Shown: positions 53,583 to 63,946 of the stretch, piece after piece
Layout of the letters: each line of letters opens with the position of its first letter
Position numbering within the stretch: the stretch's first letter is position 1
Source of the DNA: Macrophomina tecta
Lineage: Eukaryota; Ascomycota; Dothideomycetes; Botryosphaeriales; Botryosphaeriaceae
Reading direction: 5' to 3'
DNA length: 64,000 bases
NCBI GenBank assembly: GCA_024180945.1
Contig: JAKSGN010000023.1
Span: forward strand, 868,001 to 932,000
Position numbers and translations under genes: made by a program
The notes under the pieces: generated by a model
The model's database searches: none
The model's input: only the letters and a program-made list of their open reading frames with translations
What the model was told of the DNA's origin: nothing

Positions 53583-53760
53583 AATTGTTGGATCAATCAC
53601 GTGTATTTGGCTTTCGCCAAGTGTAGTATATTCAGGAGAGGATAAAAGGCCACTCCACGGCTCCCCCTTCCAACAACATGCCAATTCATCCCATTACTAC
53701 TGAATAAGCTGTCACATCACTTGTTCCAATAGATAATGTATCATCAGTAGCTATTTAGAA
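53583..53760 (+). repeat. orphan inverted copy of the kinase-like gene's upstream region
   Basis: TGTTGGATCAATCACGTGTA, CAGGAGAGGATAAAAGGCCA and following bases match the reverse complement of 55830-56010, which lies just 5' of the kinase-like gene. After about 100 bp similarity fades, and no gene follows here. It contains a CACGTG box and a GATAAAAGG TATA-like string. Confidence 0.7.
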
Positions 53761-53952
53761 CACTGGAACAAGCAAGGTAGAGGGAATGACCTAAGTTTTA
53801 TTGGCGAATGCTCTAGTGCTCGATAGTACACGGTAATTTTTGCAACTTGCTTTTCTAATTTTCATAAAAACTAATTATTGTTCTGCGATTTAGCAACGAT
53901 TATCTAGGAAGTCACGTTAAGCTAAATGCAAATCCGATCATACATTGATTAG

Positions 53953-54202
53953 TATTGGAGTGTATTTAACGGTCATCAATGATGAAGAAGCCGCTGCTCC
54001 ATTGAACGATGCAACTAATGCTACCTAAATACCCGTATTACTGAATTGCAACGTGTCGATTCAATAACGCAGTGTAGTTTTGTAACGAATGTGAGGCGCA
54101 TAATTGTATGTGCAGGGGGGTCAATGCAGAGCCGTGTTTGGGTAAGAATTAGTAATAAAGCAACGATGAATAGACAGTAACATTAGGTGATGTTGGTTAA
54201 CA
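53953..54202. repeat. solo LTR, 250 bp, family A copy 2
   Basis: Begins TATTGGAGTG (expected TGTTGG, one transition) and ends GGTTAACA. Exact 5-bp duplication ATTAG at 53948-53952 and 54203-54207. Matches 44717-44976 throughout. Confidence 0.85.
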
Positions 54203-54244
54203 ATTAGTTACCATCAGAATCTGACAAAATTTCATCATCGCCTT

Positions 54245-55811
54245 TCAGCCATTGGAGGATAATATTTTCTTCCTCCTCACGCTCAAGAAACCTTCCTTTC
54301 TTTTTTCGCCGTAATTTCCTACCTGAATAGTGAGTAAGCTCGACAGCAAGCTCCACATCGTGCTCTTCATCCAAAAAGCACTGTAAATTTTACGAATCTC
54401 AAGAAGCATAGAGTGTTTTTCCCACGGGTATTCATAGCCTTCCTCTCCCCTTTCACCATAAATGCTGAGATGAATCTTCTGAAGCCGAGGACAACTACTG
54501 AATAGCTTCCGAATTCCCTCTTTCCAGGGTTGTTGACTCCCATCCATTTGCCCTGCGCGCAACAAAATCGTAATACGCTGCAGATACGAAGGACCGTTCT
54601 TGGCAGCTGCAAGGAATTCTTTTAGGCGGCCAATTTCAACGATGAAATGGTTATTCTCAAAGATAAAAGAGTTTGCCTCCTCAGAGAATAACGTAAGACC
54701 GCTATCAAGCCATTTGTGCCCCGTCTCTAGAGCGAAATGGTCATATGCCCATAGTAATCTGCTGGGGGAGGGCAAAAGATGTTCGTATACCCTATTACAG
54801 GGTTCTGCGGGCAATTGCCGAGCTCGTTGAGTAATTTTAGACGCTGGCTGTCTTGGGGCCAATTTCATAGGGGCAGATTTTCGTTTCTTCTGAAGGAATA
54901 ACATAACGCGCTTTATACCTTCATCGTCGTCGAAAGGTTCATGTGTTTGGGATCCATTCCAGTGGAAAGCAAGTCTTTTAAAGTATAGTTTCTGCTTGTC
55001 ACTCACGACAATATCTTCAGGCCCGCGACCTCCCCATGGGATGCCTAATTCGTGGAGCTTGCTGAAGGACTTTTGAAGCCGAGTAATCCACGCAGCTCTC
55101 AACGCATCCGGGACGTCAACTTCGGATAGAAGGGTCTTACCCGGTATTTCAAGCGCGTAGCCAATGATACGCGGATTCTTGCCAATATTTCTCCCAAAGC
55201 CAATGACACCTTGAACTTTCGGAACGCAATGACATTCATGTTGAATAGATATGAGAGTATTTATCTCTTTGATCAAGTTTATCGGATATGACCGCGACAA
55301 GTCGGGGAGAACGCACAGAACAAGTTTTTTGTCGATCTCTGCTTCAAGCAATATAGCCTTATCGAAATCCACGAACTTCAACAACTTCATATCTTGAGAT
55401 TCGTATAATGGCACCTCCAGGTCGCGGTACTCAATTCCATTTGGGCATAGATCGTCGGCCTTCCAAGGGCCTTGAAGTGTTTCTTTACAATCCCCCAGAC
55501 AGTAAAAGATTGACCAGACACGACAGTAGGCCTCAATGTTATTCTGGTTTTTGAGGTCAAAAACTGAGTTGATCTTGGTGCTAAATTTTTTTTAGCACGT
55601 ATTCCATGAACGCATACGTAAGGTATCGCTGCATAGATTCACCTAGGTCATCGTATATTGGGGTTTCAAGCTCGGGGAGTAATCCCCTTGGAGCTAGAAG
55701 TAAGTATGTTCGGCCATCGCGTTCTCTTGTGTACGAAATTGAGATGATATTCTCATTGTAGGAGTAAACTTGTTTGACGAATGAGGGTTTTCGATACGAG
55801 TAGAGGTCCAT
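54245..55811 (-). pseudogene. protein-kinase-like fungal protein, one frameshift in an A8 tract
   Basis: Part 1 from ATG 55811 (MDLYSYRKPSFVKQVYSYNE) runs to a poly-A tract at about 55583-55590, where the frame closes. One base change there restores FSTKINSVFDLKNQNNIEAY, which is continuous with 55414-54245. The middle resembles a kinase fold without catalytic residues: KEINTLISIQHECHCVPKVQ, LQKSFSKLHELGIPWGGRGP then EDIVV, where an active kinase would show HGDLKPENI. The C-terminal 150 residues are a separate region (LQRITILLRAGQMDGSQ, CPRLQKIHLSIYGERGEEGY). Either a recent pseudogene or a homopolymer sequencing error. Its upstream region is duplicated at 53583. Confidence 0.55.
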
Positions 55812-55829
55812 GATGCACTCTCGTAATTA

Positions 55830-56010
55830 TCAGTCTTAACGGCAGTTGGAATATAGAAAGTGTTGGTACAAGTGGTGTGACGGCTTGATCAGTGATAAAA
55901 GAATCAATTAGAATGAGTGGCATGGTGTTCGAGGAGGGCGGCCGTGGAGTGGCCTTTTATCCTCTCCTGAATAGGCTATACTTGGCGAAAGTAAAATACA
56001 CGTGATTGAT
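55830..56010 (-). promoter_or_regulatory. upstream region of the kinase-like gene
   Basis: Read on the minus strand: CAATCACGTGTATTTT, then GAGAGGATAAAAGGCCACTC about 160 bp before the ATG, a plausible TATA-like element. Copied inverted at 53583-53760. A (TTTG)4 run follows at about 56015-56033. Confidence 0.5.
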
Positions 56011-56033
56011 CCAACAGTTTGTTTGTTTGTTTG

Positions 56034-56764
56034 TTGGCCACCCTGGTAGGATTATGTTGCGTTGCCGGGCTTTGGCCGGCCGGCTTTGTTGCCTCTGGCA
56101 GTTTGCGCCATAGGGTTCGGAGACCATAAAATGACTCGGCAGGCCCGCAAAGAGAAAGGCTGATCCAGTTGAAGCAGCTGGGGAAGACCTCCCAAGGGTC
56201 TGGGAGGTTTGTCGGGGCGGCTCAGATGTGGCTCTAGCACCTTCAGCGTGGCGGTGGAGAAGAGTGAGGGAGCTTAGCACCGACGGCATAGTCAGCTACT
56301 AGAACGGTTCGCAAAGCATAGCAACTGAAATGATGGGCTGCTGAAGCGTCCATCTCGACATGAATGTATCCGCATATCTGTGAGCAAGAGCATCCAGCCA
56401 GATGTGAACTTTAACTGCTTCCCCTCGTGACAACAAAGCGGATTGACCTCGTACCTCTGAACAGTTGAGAAGAACAAGAGGCTATCCAAAGTCGGCTGTT
56501 GCGAATGAGGTTCGAGAGGGCGATCCTGGTCCATGGCTGGAATGGTGCAGGATCTTCAATCCTGCGCTGTAGTTGCCTCTCATCGGGCACGGGAACATCG
56601 ACCGCAAAATTCAAGTAACTATAGATTGGATTCGATTGTATTGGTCTATTAAGGCTACGATGAGTGGAGAAATGAGAGCCGTCCGTACATTGCCGCACCT
56701 TTCAACCGTTGCTGCCTTGAATTATTTCTCAGCTCAACTCTGTTTAGTGGTCGTGTGATGGCTG
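56034..56764. other. probable LINE 3' UTR and spacer
   Basis: No gene. The part nearest 56765 should be the 3' untranslated sequence of the LINE fragment; its end could not be fixed because no (GAT)n tail is present. Confidence 0.35.
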
Positions 56765-57000
56765 CTATAATGCTCTATCGCCAGTCTTATCCCGGCCGGA
56801 CAGTCGGGTAGTCGATTTTAGAAAATGAACCATCGCCTTGACCACTCGCACATCCGGCCTCCATCTCTCCTTTGGCCCATCGACCGATTGCCCAGTCCGC
56901 CAGTCTTGCCTCCTGCTCCAGCCTCCAAGCATGTATGAAATATCTTCCCACCTTTTACCCACGATACGCGCTAGCTCGCCGCGAGCCTACTACTACTACT
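56765..57000 (-). pseudogene. LINE ORF2 C-terminal fragment
   Basis: MGKRWEDISYMLGGWSRRQD and GPKERWRPDVRVVKAMVHFL match the end of the LINE ORF2 at 12292 (FGDLAFMLGGWSGTRKPDGR, PPEKWRADMRAVKATAAFAL). Only the last 65 codons remain. Confidence 0.7.
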
Positions 57001-57079
57001 ACGGATAGACTGAAATAACGTGCAGCACTGTCTCTATTCCTTATCCACATTTGCACCGGCCTAATTCCTCCTTTCTTAG

Positions 57080-57260
57080 CTGTTGTTGAGTAATCGATGC
57101 GATTCTGCACTTGAAACTCGAGAAGCGGCGACGCTTCGATGGCGACGTGACAGCGTCGTATGGCAACATCCGAACTTTTGGCAGGGGCCTTGTAATTTGG
57201 GGGATCGTGGGATTTCAGATCATCAAGCGCGGCATCAATTGGGTCTATAGCGAGCAAGAT
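57080..57260 (-). pseudogene. possible Fot1-type transposase N-terminal fragment
   Basis: Minus text LAIDPIDAALDDLKSHDPPN then YKAPAKSSDVAIRRC resembles the psq helix-turn-helix that opens Fot1-type transposases. Short and weak; no catalytic part follows. Confidence 0.25.
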
Positions 57261-57589
57261 GCTGTAGTTCAAAATCTGGGTGCGGATTTTTGAAGGGGTG
57301 TGCAACGGACTGGGAGTGTGTACGGACTGTGGAAATCTCTCACCACCAGCTCCTCCTCTCTCGGCCCACTCTCCTTCCCGCCACTTTTCTAACTGAAGCA
57401 CCAAATGTAATTATTAAAATTTTCGAATAGTCTATAGCCTGCATATGGCCTAGAGCGATGGGAGAAGGTAAGTAAATTCACTTCAACTCTATCACATCAG
57501 TCCCATCCATAAACCCTGATTTTATTTGCGTAACTAATATAAATACCTTAAAGAAAATAACGTGTTCCACAAGCGAGTGCATCAACTCC

Positions 57590-59456
57590 CCCACCAAAAC
57601 GCGTCTCCTCTCTTTAAGACGCGATGCCTCAACCAACTCATCCTTAATCATTAAATGATGGAACATGAGCCCAATCGTTGGCTGATCAACGCCTTATTGC
57701 CTGATCTGTTTAAGCTTTTTGTTTGCCTCGGTTATAGTGTCAGATATCTATAGCCAACGCCACTCATTAGCTAGGAGAACAACCAGATTTTCCATCATCA
57801 GTTTCGCGAACTGGTTCCCATTTTGAGGCTCGCAGGACCATGCGCCATCATTAAATAATGAAGGCGCAGTTATTCTAGCTGTTTCAGCCCTCCAGAAAAA
57901 CCAAATTCCGACCGCCCGAGGCGCTGCAAAGGAGTACGCCGTCCACTACTCGACCGTGAATCGGCACGCTAAAGGAATCCCTTCCCGACGCGATTGCGCA
58001 CCTAACTCTCGAAAGCTCACGCCTACCGAAGAATCCGTTATCGTCGAGCGTATTCTCGACCTAGATTCGCGAGGGTTTCCGCCCCGACTCGAAGCCGTTA
58101 GAGATATGGCGAATAAGCTCCTCGCTGACCGCGCTGGAGGCTAGGTTGGCAAGAACTGGCCTATTAACTTTATAAAGCGGACCCCTGAGCTCATAACACG
58201 TCTGAATCGTAAGTACGATGACCAGAGCCTATTACGGGCTGGTTTAACCTCGTACGGAATATAATCGCGAAGTACGGGATCGTAGACGACGATATCTTCA
58301 ACTTTGACGGAGCGGGCTTCCTTATGGGCGTTATTGCAGCCGCAATGGTTGTCACAGCCTCCGAACGACGTGCTTGACCAAAGACAAGGCAGCCGGGCAA
58401 TCGCGAGTGGGTTTCGGTGATCCAGGGAGTCAACGCGAAAGGGTGGGCGATCCCGCCGTTTCGTAATATTTAAGGGATAATACTACATTTTAGCTTGGTA
58501 CAGCGACGATATACTAGGCGATCGGGTTATCGCAACGAGCGATAACGGTTGGACGATAAATAAGCTTACGTTCTAGTAGCTGCAGCACTTCGAAAAGCAC
58601 ACGAAGGATCGTACAACTGGAGCATATCGTCTTTTAATTCTTGACGGCCACGAGAGCCATCATTCGGCTGAATTCGAGTAGTTTTGCCAGGAACATAAGA
58701 TTATCACGCTCTGTATGCCTGCGTATTCATCCCACCTCCTCCAACCACTTGATGTCAGTTGTTTTGCGGCCCTTAAGAAGGCGTACGGGAAGCGGATCGA
58801 GGGCCTGATGCGAAACCACATCAACCACATCACAAAGCTCGAGTTTTTACCAGCGTTTAAAGCGGCGTTCGAAGCCGCCTTCATACCGCAGAATATCACA
58901 GGAGGATTCCGAGGCGCAGGATTAGTCCCACATAATCCAGACGCCGTGATTTTAAAGCTTGATGTTCGACTTCGGACGCCAACGCCACCCTAGACCGAGG
59001 CTACGGCTTGGGACTCCCAAACACCACACAACCCAGCTGAATTAGTCCGTCAAACTGAGCTTATTAGGGGTAGGATTGCACGGCACCAGGATAGCTCACC
59101 AACGCCAATTAACGAGGCGTTGAGTCAGCTCGCAAAGGGGGCTCAAATGATGGCGCATTCAGCTGTTCTGTTGCAGGCCGAAGTCGCGGGCCTTCAAAAG
59201 GCAAATGAGGCCGCAACAGGCCGTAAAAAGCGCAAGAAGAAGCGAATCTAGTAGCGAGGGGCGCTTACGATTTAAGAGGGCCAGGACTTAATTAATAAAG
59301 CTGGTGGTAATGGGCAGATTTCGCAGGAAATGCGACAAGGTGATGCGCAATCGGATGGGGCTGCGATAAAGCGACGGCGATGTGGGCAATGCGGCGAAGT
59401 TGGGCATAATTCTCGCACATGTCAAAAAGATGCAGAAACCACTATAGAATAGAACG
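57590..59456 (+). pseudogene. Fot1-like element, heavily decayed transposase
   Basis: ATG near 57623 (MPQPTHP), interrupted by a 195-bp repeat insertion (57656-57850), then SALQKNQIPTARGAAKEYAV, GIPSRRDCAPNSRKLTPTEE, LLILDGHESHHSAEFE and HLLQPLDVSCFAALKKAYGK (third catalytic Asp), and a zinc knuckle CGQCGEVGHNSRTC. More than ten stops and shifts, many TAG where Trp or Gln fits. It belongs with the copies at 8779 and 41946. The left TIR may start near 57570; the right one is lost, apparently cut off by the pogo element at about 59520. Confidence 0.75.
57656..57850 (+). repeat. 195-bp TGATGG...CCATCA repeat, copy 3
   Basis: Inserted in the coding start of a Fot1-like transposase. Exact 5-bp duplication TTAAA (57651-57655 and 57851-57855). 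Removing the insert and one duplication restores the transposase frame, so the ends are certain. Confidence 0.9.
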
Positions 59457-59519
59457 TATATTATAGATAATCGATTTTATAACGCATTGTGGAGTAATTC
59501 ATACTTAAAGTGGTAAGGT

Positions 59520-62040
59520 CAATCCCGGGGTCGCGGGACGCACGGTGTTATGGGACAAAGCAGAGGTACTTCGACTTTAGGAGACGATGGTCTTTCCCAA
59601 AAAGCTGATATTTGCGGTACCTATACCGGAATAATTTCTACACCTTCTCATAATACTCCGCACCCTGTTTGATCTGGAAAATTACAATCGCATTGACACT
59701 TTTTAACCTTGGGCGCGATGAGCATTCTTTTCATGGCCAAACTAGTCCTTTCTATATACACCCAGGACAAGGCTTTCGCTTAGCCAAATTCCATGCCAAA
59801 GATCGTTCCTGGCTCTTAGAAACCGGTTCTGATGAAGTTAGACTAACATCAGCCTTATGGCTGGCGTGGCGCGAGGATTCATGCGGTCTCGCCACCCTGG
59901 TCAGTACTTCTGTTTAAGCAGCTTCTATATCTGGTTAGATTGAGCTCGCACTATGCTGTAACGTGATGTAAATTACTTATGTCAGTGCTGCCAAGCTCGT
60001 CAGCTGTGAGCTTGTGGCTTTGCAGACTCTCGCGTTCTGATTGGCAGCCTTGTTGGTATGACACTGAAGTCGCACCTGCTTTTCTCATTGACACAGCGAT
60101 ATCATTCTGCGGTGTAGCAATTAATTACATAACTTGTCCATCTTTAAGCTAACTGAGACTAGAAAGAATCAATACATCTTCGCCACTGGGACGCTCCATG
60201 GATGCTGTAAGTCTAACACCTCACTGACACGCGTCTTCTTTGCCTGTGGCTCTAACGCATTTGCTTCAGTCCCGTCTGTTTCTGACGCAGTATTCTTGCG
60301 TTTTCGACCACGTTTCCCTTTCCCTTTCTCTTTAGCAGCATCCTTCTCAGCCCGCTTCGCCCGAGCCTCTACAAGGTCCTGATAACTCATAACTCTTGCC
60401 GTTCCTAGTACTTTTGGTTTAGTTGCCCGCCGGACCTTCGCTTCGTTGTTAATCGCCACTAGGAATTGAATGTGATTCTGCTGGAGTATGCCCTTGGCGA
60501 AAGACATCTGGGCGGCTTTAGCAAGCTTCTGGATAAGCCTCTGTAGGCGCTGTCTAGTCGTCTCATTCTGAGAGCAGGTCGTATGTTGCTGGAAAATCAG
60601 ATTTTGTAGCGATACAAGACCTTCCGCTGTCACTGGTGTCTTCGGCGACTGCACCGCGTCTTGCGGTAGACTAGTTTCAACTGGACGACAAGGCCCTACC
60701 GTCACCCCGTCGGCTTTTGGAGTGATCAGCTCAGGTGGGGGCTTTGGCATAGTCTCAAGCACTCGATCTGGGTTGAATGGAAACAATCCGCATGCAGCAA
60801 AGCCAGCCTTAATGTTCCGTGGTGTGAAGGCTTTGCTTCTCGCAGGGCTATACAGATAAATGAAATGCTCCTTGCCTACTGTATTAACACCGCCTCGCTC
60901 TAGTCGTTCGACTTGCTCACGATAGGCCGTCTTCAGAGGGGAGAATGTGGAGACGTCGCACGGCTGCAACTTGTGGGAGGTGTGAGAGGGAAGTCGACAC
61001 AATATAATGTTGTTTGAGAGACAGAACTCCAGGATTTCAAGGGTCTCGTGCGTGCCAAAACCATCGCAAATCAGCACTCGAGGTTTGAGTGCTCCAGACT
61101 TATGCTGAGCTCGTTCCTTAGTTTCAGGGTCGAAAATACGCTTCAGCCACTGTAGACTAAGGTAAGAGTCTGTGTATCCAGACTCAGACAGCGCATACTG
61201 CCATCCAGGGGTAGGAAAGGTAGTCCAGTTACTCCGATGAGTCGCAGCTGGCCAGATAATCATAGGGTTCAGATACCTACCATCAGCGCTAACGCATTCG
61301 ACAGCCGTCACGACTTCACGCTTGACACGCGCTCCCCTATAGGTTCGCATGTCGTTCTTACCTAAAAGGACCTTTACAGAGCCTAGCATGGACAGCATCA
61401 CTCCGGTCTCATCCATGTTGTAGACATTCTCTGCCAGGACAGCTGGATCACGTAGTACCCTTTCAACGACGTCGAACCACTGCGTTACTTTATTATAGAT
61501 GTTCTTCTCGTGACGATTCCAGTCTAGCGCCTTGACTGTTCTCGCTCGAACCTCTGGATGTCGATCCTGGAATGCCTTCGCCCAGTTCTTGCCTGGAGGC
61601 TTGGACGGTCTACTCGATTCTATTCGGTGCCGGGCAAGGCAGAAGGCTAACGAGGGTAGAAACTTTATTCGAACGGGTTGTCCAAGATCGGCTAACTGTA
61701 AGACAAATTTAGCGAGGGCATCTTCTTCGTAAACGGTGAGATATTGTTGGCTTTGGGCCTTCTCCTCAATCGAGCGTTGACCGTGTGCACGACGGTGGAG
61801 GGTAGACTTTGGGACGTTGCCGTGGTCTGCTAGCGCTCGATACGAGTGCGGTACACCAGGTGGAACCCCTTGAGATAATACTCGGCTGGCCTTGTCCATA
61901 TTGGTTGGCTATAGTGGTGGTGTTGAGGGCTTTGAGGTGCAGCGATCAACGGTGTGGGGGGATGCCCGGCGCCAAAGGACACGGTGGAAACAATGAAACT
62001 GGGCACGTGGTGGCTGATTCTAAAAAAGGAATAATAACCT
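59520..62040 (-). mobile_element. pogo-like transposon with intact transposase
   Basis: The transposase lies at 61899-60169. The 3' region (60168-59523) matches the family 3' block (CCACAAGCTC near 60020; AAAATTACAATCGCATTGAC near 59683) and ends in a degenerate TIR (GTCGCGGGACGCACGG). The 5' end is not clear: only about 140 bp separate the ATG from a pogo-end sequence at 62040 that points the wrong way, so the 5' part is probably truncated. Confidence 0.65.
60169..61899 (-). CDS. pogo/Fot1-like DD35D transposase, full length (576 aa)
   Basis: Intact frame from ATG 61899 (MDKASRVLSQGVPPGVPHSY). Same architecture as 36926-38614: helix-turn-helix, Tc5-type region (PPGKNWAKAFQDRHPEVRAR), catalytic YNMDETGVML, LICDGFGTHE, HKLQPCDVSTF, then the basic tail KGKGKRGRKRKN and the ending VAKMY. 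Differences include a short insert (HKSGALK) before the second aspartate and a longer tail. No stops. Whether it can move its own truncated element is doubtful, but it could act in trans. Confidence 0.9.
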   Translation of the reverse strand: MDKASRVLSQGVPPGVPHSYRALADHGNVPKSTLHRRAHGQRSIEEKAQSQQYLTVYEEDALAKFVLQLADLGQPVRIKFLPSLAFCLARHRIESSRPSKPPGKNWAKAFQDRHPEVRARTVKALDWNRHEKNIYNKVTQWFDVVERVLRDPAVLAENVYNMDETGVMLSMLGSVKVLLGKNDMRTYRGARVKREVVTAVECVSADGRYLNPMIIWPAATHRSNWTTFPTPGWQYALSESGYTDSYLSLQWLKRIFDPETKERAQHKSGALKPRVLICDGFGTHETLEILEFCLSNNIILCRLPSHTSHKLQPCDVSTFSPLKTAYREQVERLERGGVNTVGKEHFIYLYSPARSKAFTPRNIKAGFAACGLFPFNPDRVLETMPKPPPELITPKADGVTVGPCRPVETSLPQDAVQSPKTPVTAEGLVSLQNLIFQQHTTCSQNETTRQRLQRLIQKLAKAAQMSFAKGILQQNHIQFLVAINNEAKVRRATKPKVLGTARVMSYQDLVEARAKRAEKDAAKEKGKGKRGRKRKNTASETDGTEANALEPQAKKTRVSEVLDLQHPWSVPVAKMY

Positions 62041-62280
62041 CATCCCCTGTGTGCCGAAAGACCCCTGCATCCCGAAAGAAATAAGTGATACCTCGACTTC
62101 ATAGCAGACTAACCAGCTCAAATTTTATTATTTTCATTAAGAAATTAGCGACCGTATACTTAGGCATTGTTCTAGGTAGGCAACAGATTGCAACTAAAAA
62201 TTACATAGGGTTTGCTGTCTTGTCGGTTTATTTGCGTTCAGAGTACTTTAACGCTATAACACTATTTCCGCCGCTTTAAT
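62041..62280 (+). repeat. pogo terminal fragment in direct orientation
   Basis: CTGTGTGCCGAAAGACCCCT then GCATCCCGAAAG resembles the left TIR at 36345 read in the same direction, followed by ACCTCGACTTC and AAAAATTACATAGGG at the spacing seen in 34523 and 59523. A separate truncated end, abutting the 59520-62040 element. Confidence 0.45.
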
Positions 62281-62496
62281 GCTAACCTATCCTATTGCTG
62301 GCGCTTTCCCTAATGAAGAGAACAGCCCACAAAACCTAGCAGACCGTATTGCGCTTATCTCAAGGACAGACTTCTTCGTGCAAAAACGCAACGCTCTGTT
62401 CGCCATGCTCGAGGAATCGCTGCGTCACATTCGGCTCGTTGTCTTGTCATTCTTAAGCGTCGCCATCCCCTCAGGTAGGTTTGTAACACTAGGCAC

Positions 62497-62934
62497 TCAG
62501 ACCAAAAGCTTCCAAGCTGCCTCAGCTGTGAGTCCGAGTAGCGCGACCGAACTCGCAGCAAAGACTGGAAAGCGCAGGGAAACATTATTGGTAGAGACAT
62601 GTATAACGCTGTGTACCAATCTCAGCCCCACATAAGCCCACGCCAAACGAACCGTCCGCTTATCCTTGACGTCCAGAAGGCTCAACCCCAGCAATACTGC
62701 GTAGAACTGAGTAGGTTGTTCCAGTAAGTTGTTGAAATTATCAGCCGGCCATTGGACGAAAGCTGGCAACTTTTCTGCTTTCTGCTTTTTGACGGTTGCC
62801 GGGTCGAAGCTGACGTCGTACTTTGAAAGCGCGGGGATTCTGCGTTTGTATAGAAGGGCTTCCATAGCAAAAGTCCAAGCGTTAAGGCCGACAAGGGGGC
62901 CGAGGAGAGGTTTGTTGGCAAGGAGCGCGGACAT
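62497..62934 (-). CDS. MAPEG-family membrane protein, 145 aa
   Basis: Membrane-associated proteins in eicosanoid and glutathione metabolism. From ATG 62934 (MSALLANKPLLGPLVGLNAW) it gives 145 aa, the normal length; an upstream ATG at 62967 would add 11 residues that look non-native. It carries the family signature NFNNLLEQPTQFYAVLLGLS followed by AWAYVGLRLVHSVIHVSTNN, and about four hydrophobic helices. No intron. Fungal MAPEG proteins of this type are mostly uncharacterised, possibly glutathione-dependent enzymes of the ER membrane. It is intact and next to transposon scraps. Confidence 0.85.
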   Translation of the reverse strand: MSALLANKPLLGPLVGLNAWTFAMEALLYKRRIPALSKYDVSFDPATVKKQKAEKLPAFVQWPADNFNNLLEQPTQFYAVLLGLSLLDVKDKRTVRLAWAYVGLRLVHSVIHVSTNNVSLRFPVFAASSVALLGLTAEAAWKLLV

Positions 62935-63645
62935 TGTAGGCGTTGGACAACAGTTTGGGCACAACAAAGCGGTGCAATTGTCGTATCTTCGAGGCTGCAG
63001 AGGAACAATGATTTAGAATGAATGTGGCCTTGGATAGAGGGGAACGCTGCGATTATCGAATATATAGGAACCTACCTTGTTGGTGCGCCGCATGGCGCTT
63101 ATAGTGAACGGTCCGACTCCAGTCCTGATTACAAATCAGTGGCTTACAAACCACTGGTACCGTGTCCGTGCGCGTGGCGATCGCGAACATCAAATCAGCT
63201 ACATAGAAAAATGAGGCTGTAGAGCTACATACAATAGCTATTATCACGGGATTTTATAGCGTAGTAATAACAGGATACTTGCGATCAATCTGAGCTACTT
63301 ATATCTATCTGGAAGCTTAACGTTGCGGCCGCGCTAGGTAGTTCTTATGTCGCACTACTGTGGTCTCAAGGGTAATAGTTCAATAGCGCCGGGTCCGTGC
63401 GTAAAGGTTGCCACTTTAATATTTCATATCGGCATATTTCATAGGCTGATGAGATTTGTCCCCACGTTTTTGAGATTTGTCCCTAGCGCTAACCATATAT
63501 GTACTGGCGTGGAAATAAATTACAACATATCAGACTCTCACGATCCAACATCGCAACGAGGTGTTAAACGCCTGGTGGCTTAAACAGTGATCGTACTAGC
63601 CGAAAGGGGTTGGATATGAATAAGCCGGAGGCTAGGGTTGGTTCT

Positions 63646-63930
63646 CGGGGATTGAGTAAAGAGTAGAGCACGAGTGCAATAGAGAGTATTGAATAGACAA
63701 TCTGTTCTGATTGTAAACAAGACAACTATCAAGTTGAACTATCAAGTTGAACACGAAATGCCACAAGGGCCTTTCGTGGGTTCTATATACATGTATGTTC
63801 TCATGGGACGTCTCCCCTTGTCCCATGGGATTCCATGAGATCCCACGGTTTCCCAGTGTGGGACATCGTGAGGTCTCATGGGACATCACGTGCCATATGT
63901 CACGTGATCGATTACCTAACGTAGGCTGAC
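63646..63930. repeat. LTR-like region with short tandem and inverted repeats
   Basis: Two tandem 13-mers AACTATCAAGTTG (63724-63749), repeated CATGGGAC strings in both orientations, and a 24-bp interrupted palindrome ATCACGTG...CACGTGAT (63885-63908). The composition recalls a Copia LTR, but ends and duplication were not found. Confidence 0.3.
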
Positions 63931-63946
63931 GCGGGGTAGCTTTCTT

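Noticed and set aside
57656..57850. tRNA-derived SINE
   Set aside because: A GGTTCCCATT string recalls a B box, but TG...CA inverted ends, 5-bp duplications and the lack of an A box or 3' tail fit an LTR-type origin better.
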